DNA from: JAFDZV01 sp966128725
GTDB lineage: Bacteria; Bacteroidota; Ignavibacteria; OLB7
Direction: 5' to 3'
Assembly: GCA_966128725.1 (NCBI GenBank)
Contig: CBHYLN010000222.1
Location: forward strand, 1-6,153
DNA: 6,153 nt
The notes below the pieces were generated by a model. The model was not told the DNA's origin. It made no database searches and saw only the letters and a program-made list of their open reading frames with translations. The translations under genes were made by a program, and so were the position numbers. Every line of letters starts with the position of its first letter. Within the stretch, counting starts at the first letter, position 1. This document shows positions 5,846-6,153 of this stretch, piece after piece.

Positions 5846-6153
5846 CTACCATCGCATGATATCGGAACATGCGTCCTGAACCTGCTGGCATTGGGAACTC
5901 GTCGCCTGGCCAATCTGCACGATCTCGCATACTCCGGTGACGATGGTCCCAAACTTTGGCTTGTTGTCGGCGTACCAGTAAATCGTGCAGTGGCAAACTT
6001 CAATACACGGCGCTGGCCCGCCCGTTACAATGGCGGCTCGATAGCAATCGTTGCTGTATGCACCTCCGCCGTTTGAACCGCCAGTACCACCACCACTACC
6101 GCCGTATTCCCGACCGCCGCTGCTTCCACTGCCGCCCGATCCACCCTCCCACC
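5846..6153 (-). CDS. Unidentified Gly/Ser-rich, Cys-rich protein, C-terminal part (cut by window edge)
   Basis: An open frame enters from the right edge on the minus strand and runs 101 codons to TAG at 5848-5846. It has no start in the window. The first 30 residues are a Gly/Ser-rich linker (GGSGGSGSSGG, then GGSGGGTGGSNGGG). About 70 residues follow with seven cysteines (36, 49, 53, 55, 75, 88, 95, numbered from the first full codon), including C-x3-C-x-C, and ending DACSDIMRW. The reading frame is supported by its uninterrupted length, by the shift from a flexible linker to a mixed hydrophobic domain (IYWYADNKPKFGTIVTGVCE), and by its clean end ahead of the IHF-like gene. I do not recognise the domain. 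Even cysteine spacing behind a Gly-rich linker would suit a secreted or surface protein with disulphides, or a metal site, but this is a guess. The competing plus-strand frame over the same bases lacks such organisation. Confidence 0.6.
   Translation of the reverse strand, partial: WEGGSGGSGSSGGREYGGSGGGTGGSNGGGAYSNDCYRAAIVTGGPAPCIEVCHCTIYWYADNKPKFGTIVTGVCEIVQIGQATSSQCQQVQDACSDIMRW

Noticed and set aside
5833..5846. GTTCC-GTAA-GGAAC hairpin just after the stop of the partial gene
   Set aside because: A 5-bp stem with no T-tract is too weak to call a terminator.
5760..5996. N-terminal extension of the IHF-like protein to 5996
   Set aside because: The added residues are unrelated to HU/IHF proteins and overlap the upstream partial gene in another frame.
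5771..6076. 101-codon plus-strand open frame opposite the partial Cys-rich gene
   Set aside because: It shows no domain, and the minus-strand frame has a more protein-like organisation (linker then Cys domain) and continues off the window; not fully excluded.
6062..6153. Repetitive GGC/GGT-like stretch at the right edge as a CRISPR or tandem DNA repeat
   Set aside because: The units are irregular and it is explained by Gly/Ser-rich coding sequence on the minus strand; no spaced identical repeats exist.

Overview
The window looks like a chromosomal segment of a high-GC, Gram-negative bacterium, probably from the FCB group (Fibrobacteres-Chlorobi-Bacteroidetes) and perhaps Gemmatimonadota. Three things suggest this. 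There is a heptosyltransferase-like GT9 enzyme. There is a tiny basic protein of the AURKAIP1/COX24 (mS38) type, known to me mainly from Bacteroidetes-like genomes. There is also an AAA+ protein with the 'INELPDL' Walker B variant that I associate with the same group. Five of the six genes whose start lies in the window lack a convincing Shine-Dalgarno sequence, which also fits. The phylum is an inference; no rRNA gene is present to settle it.

Layout. A GT9 glycosyltransferase (6-1034, minus) is divergent from a MoxR/magnesium-chelatase-like AAA+ ATPase (1349-2887, plus). The 314-bp gap between them has no recognisable gene but holds small palindromes. The ATPase converges on an acetylornithine-type aminotransferase (3000-4175, minus), and a strong perfect hairpin (2938-2981) lies between the two stops. 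From 4175 to the right edge everything is on the minus strand. Read in the direction of transcription, the order is: the C-terminal end of a Gly/Ser-rich, Cys-rich protein cut by the window edge (5846-6153); an IHF-beta-like DNA-binding protein (5448-5759); a membrane-anchored zinc-ribbon/TPR protein (4460-5455) overlapping it by 8 nt; the 31-residue mS38-like protein (4252-4347) with its own candidate promoter and a clear Shine-Dalgarno; a textbook intrinsic terminator (4186-4227); and the aminotransferase, which starts only 10 nt after the terminator T-tract.

How the parts relate. The IHF-like and zinc-ribbon/TPR genes are probably translationally coupled. The mS38-like gene looks like an autonomous, strongly expressed ribosomal transcription unit. 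The GT9 gene (envelope polysaccharide), the AAA+ gene and the aminotransferase (arginine or related amino-acid biosynthesis) appear to be unrelated neighbours. I see no mobile element, CRISPR array, tRNA or rRNA. No whole new system is evident. The most interesting signals are the tiny ribosomal gene with its own regulatory elements, the terminator pressed against the aminotransferase start, an AAA+ ATPase without its usual VWA partner next door, and the unidentified Cys-rich partial protein.
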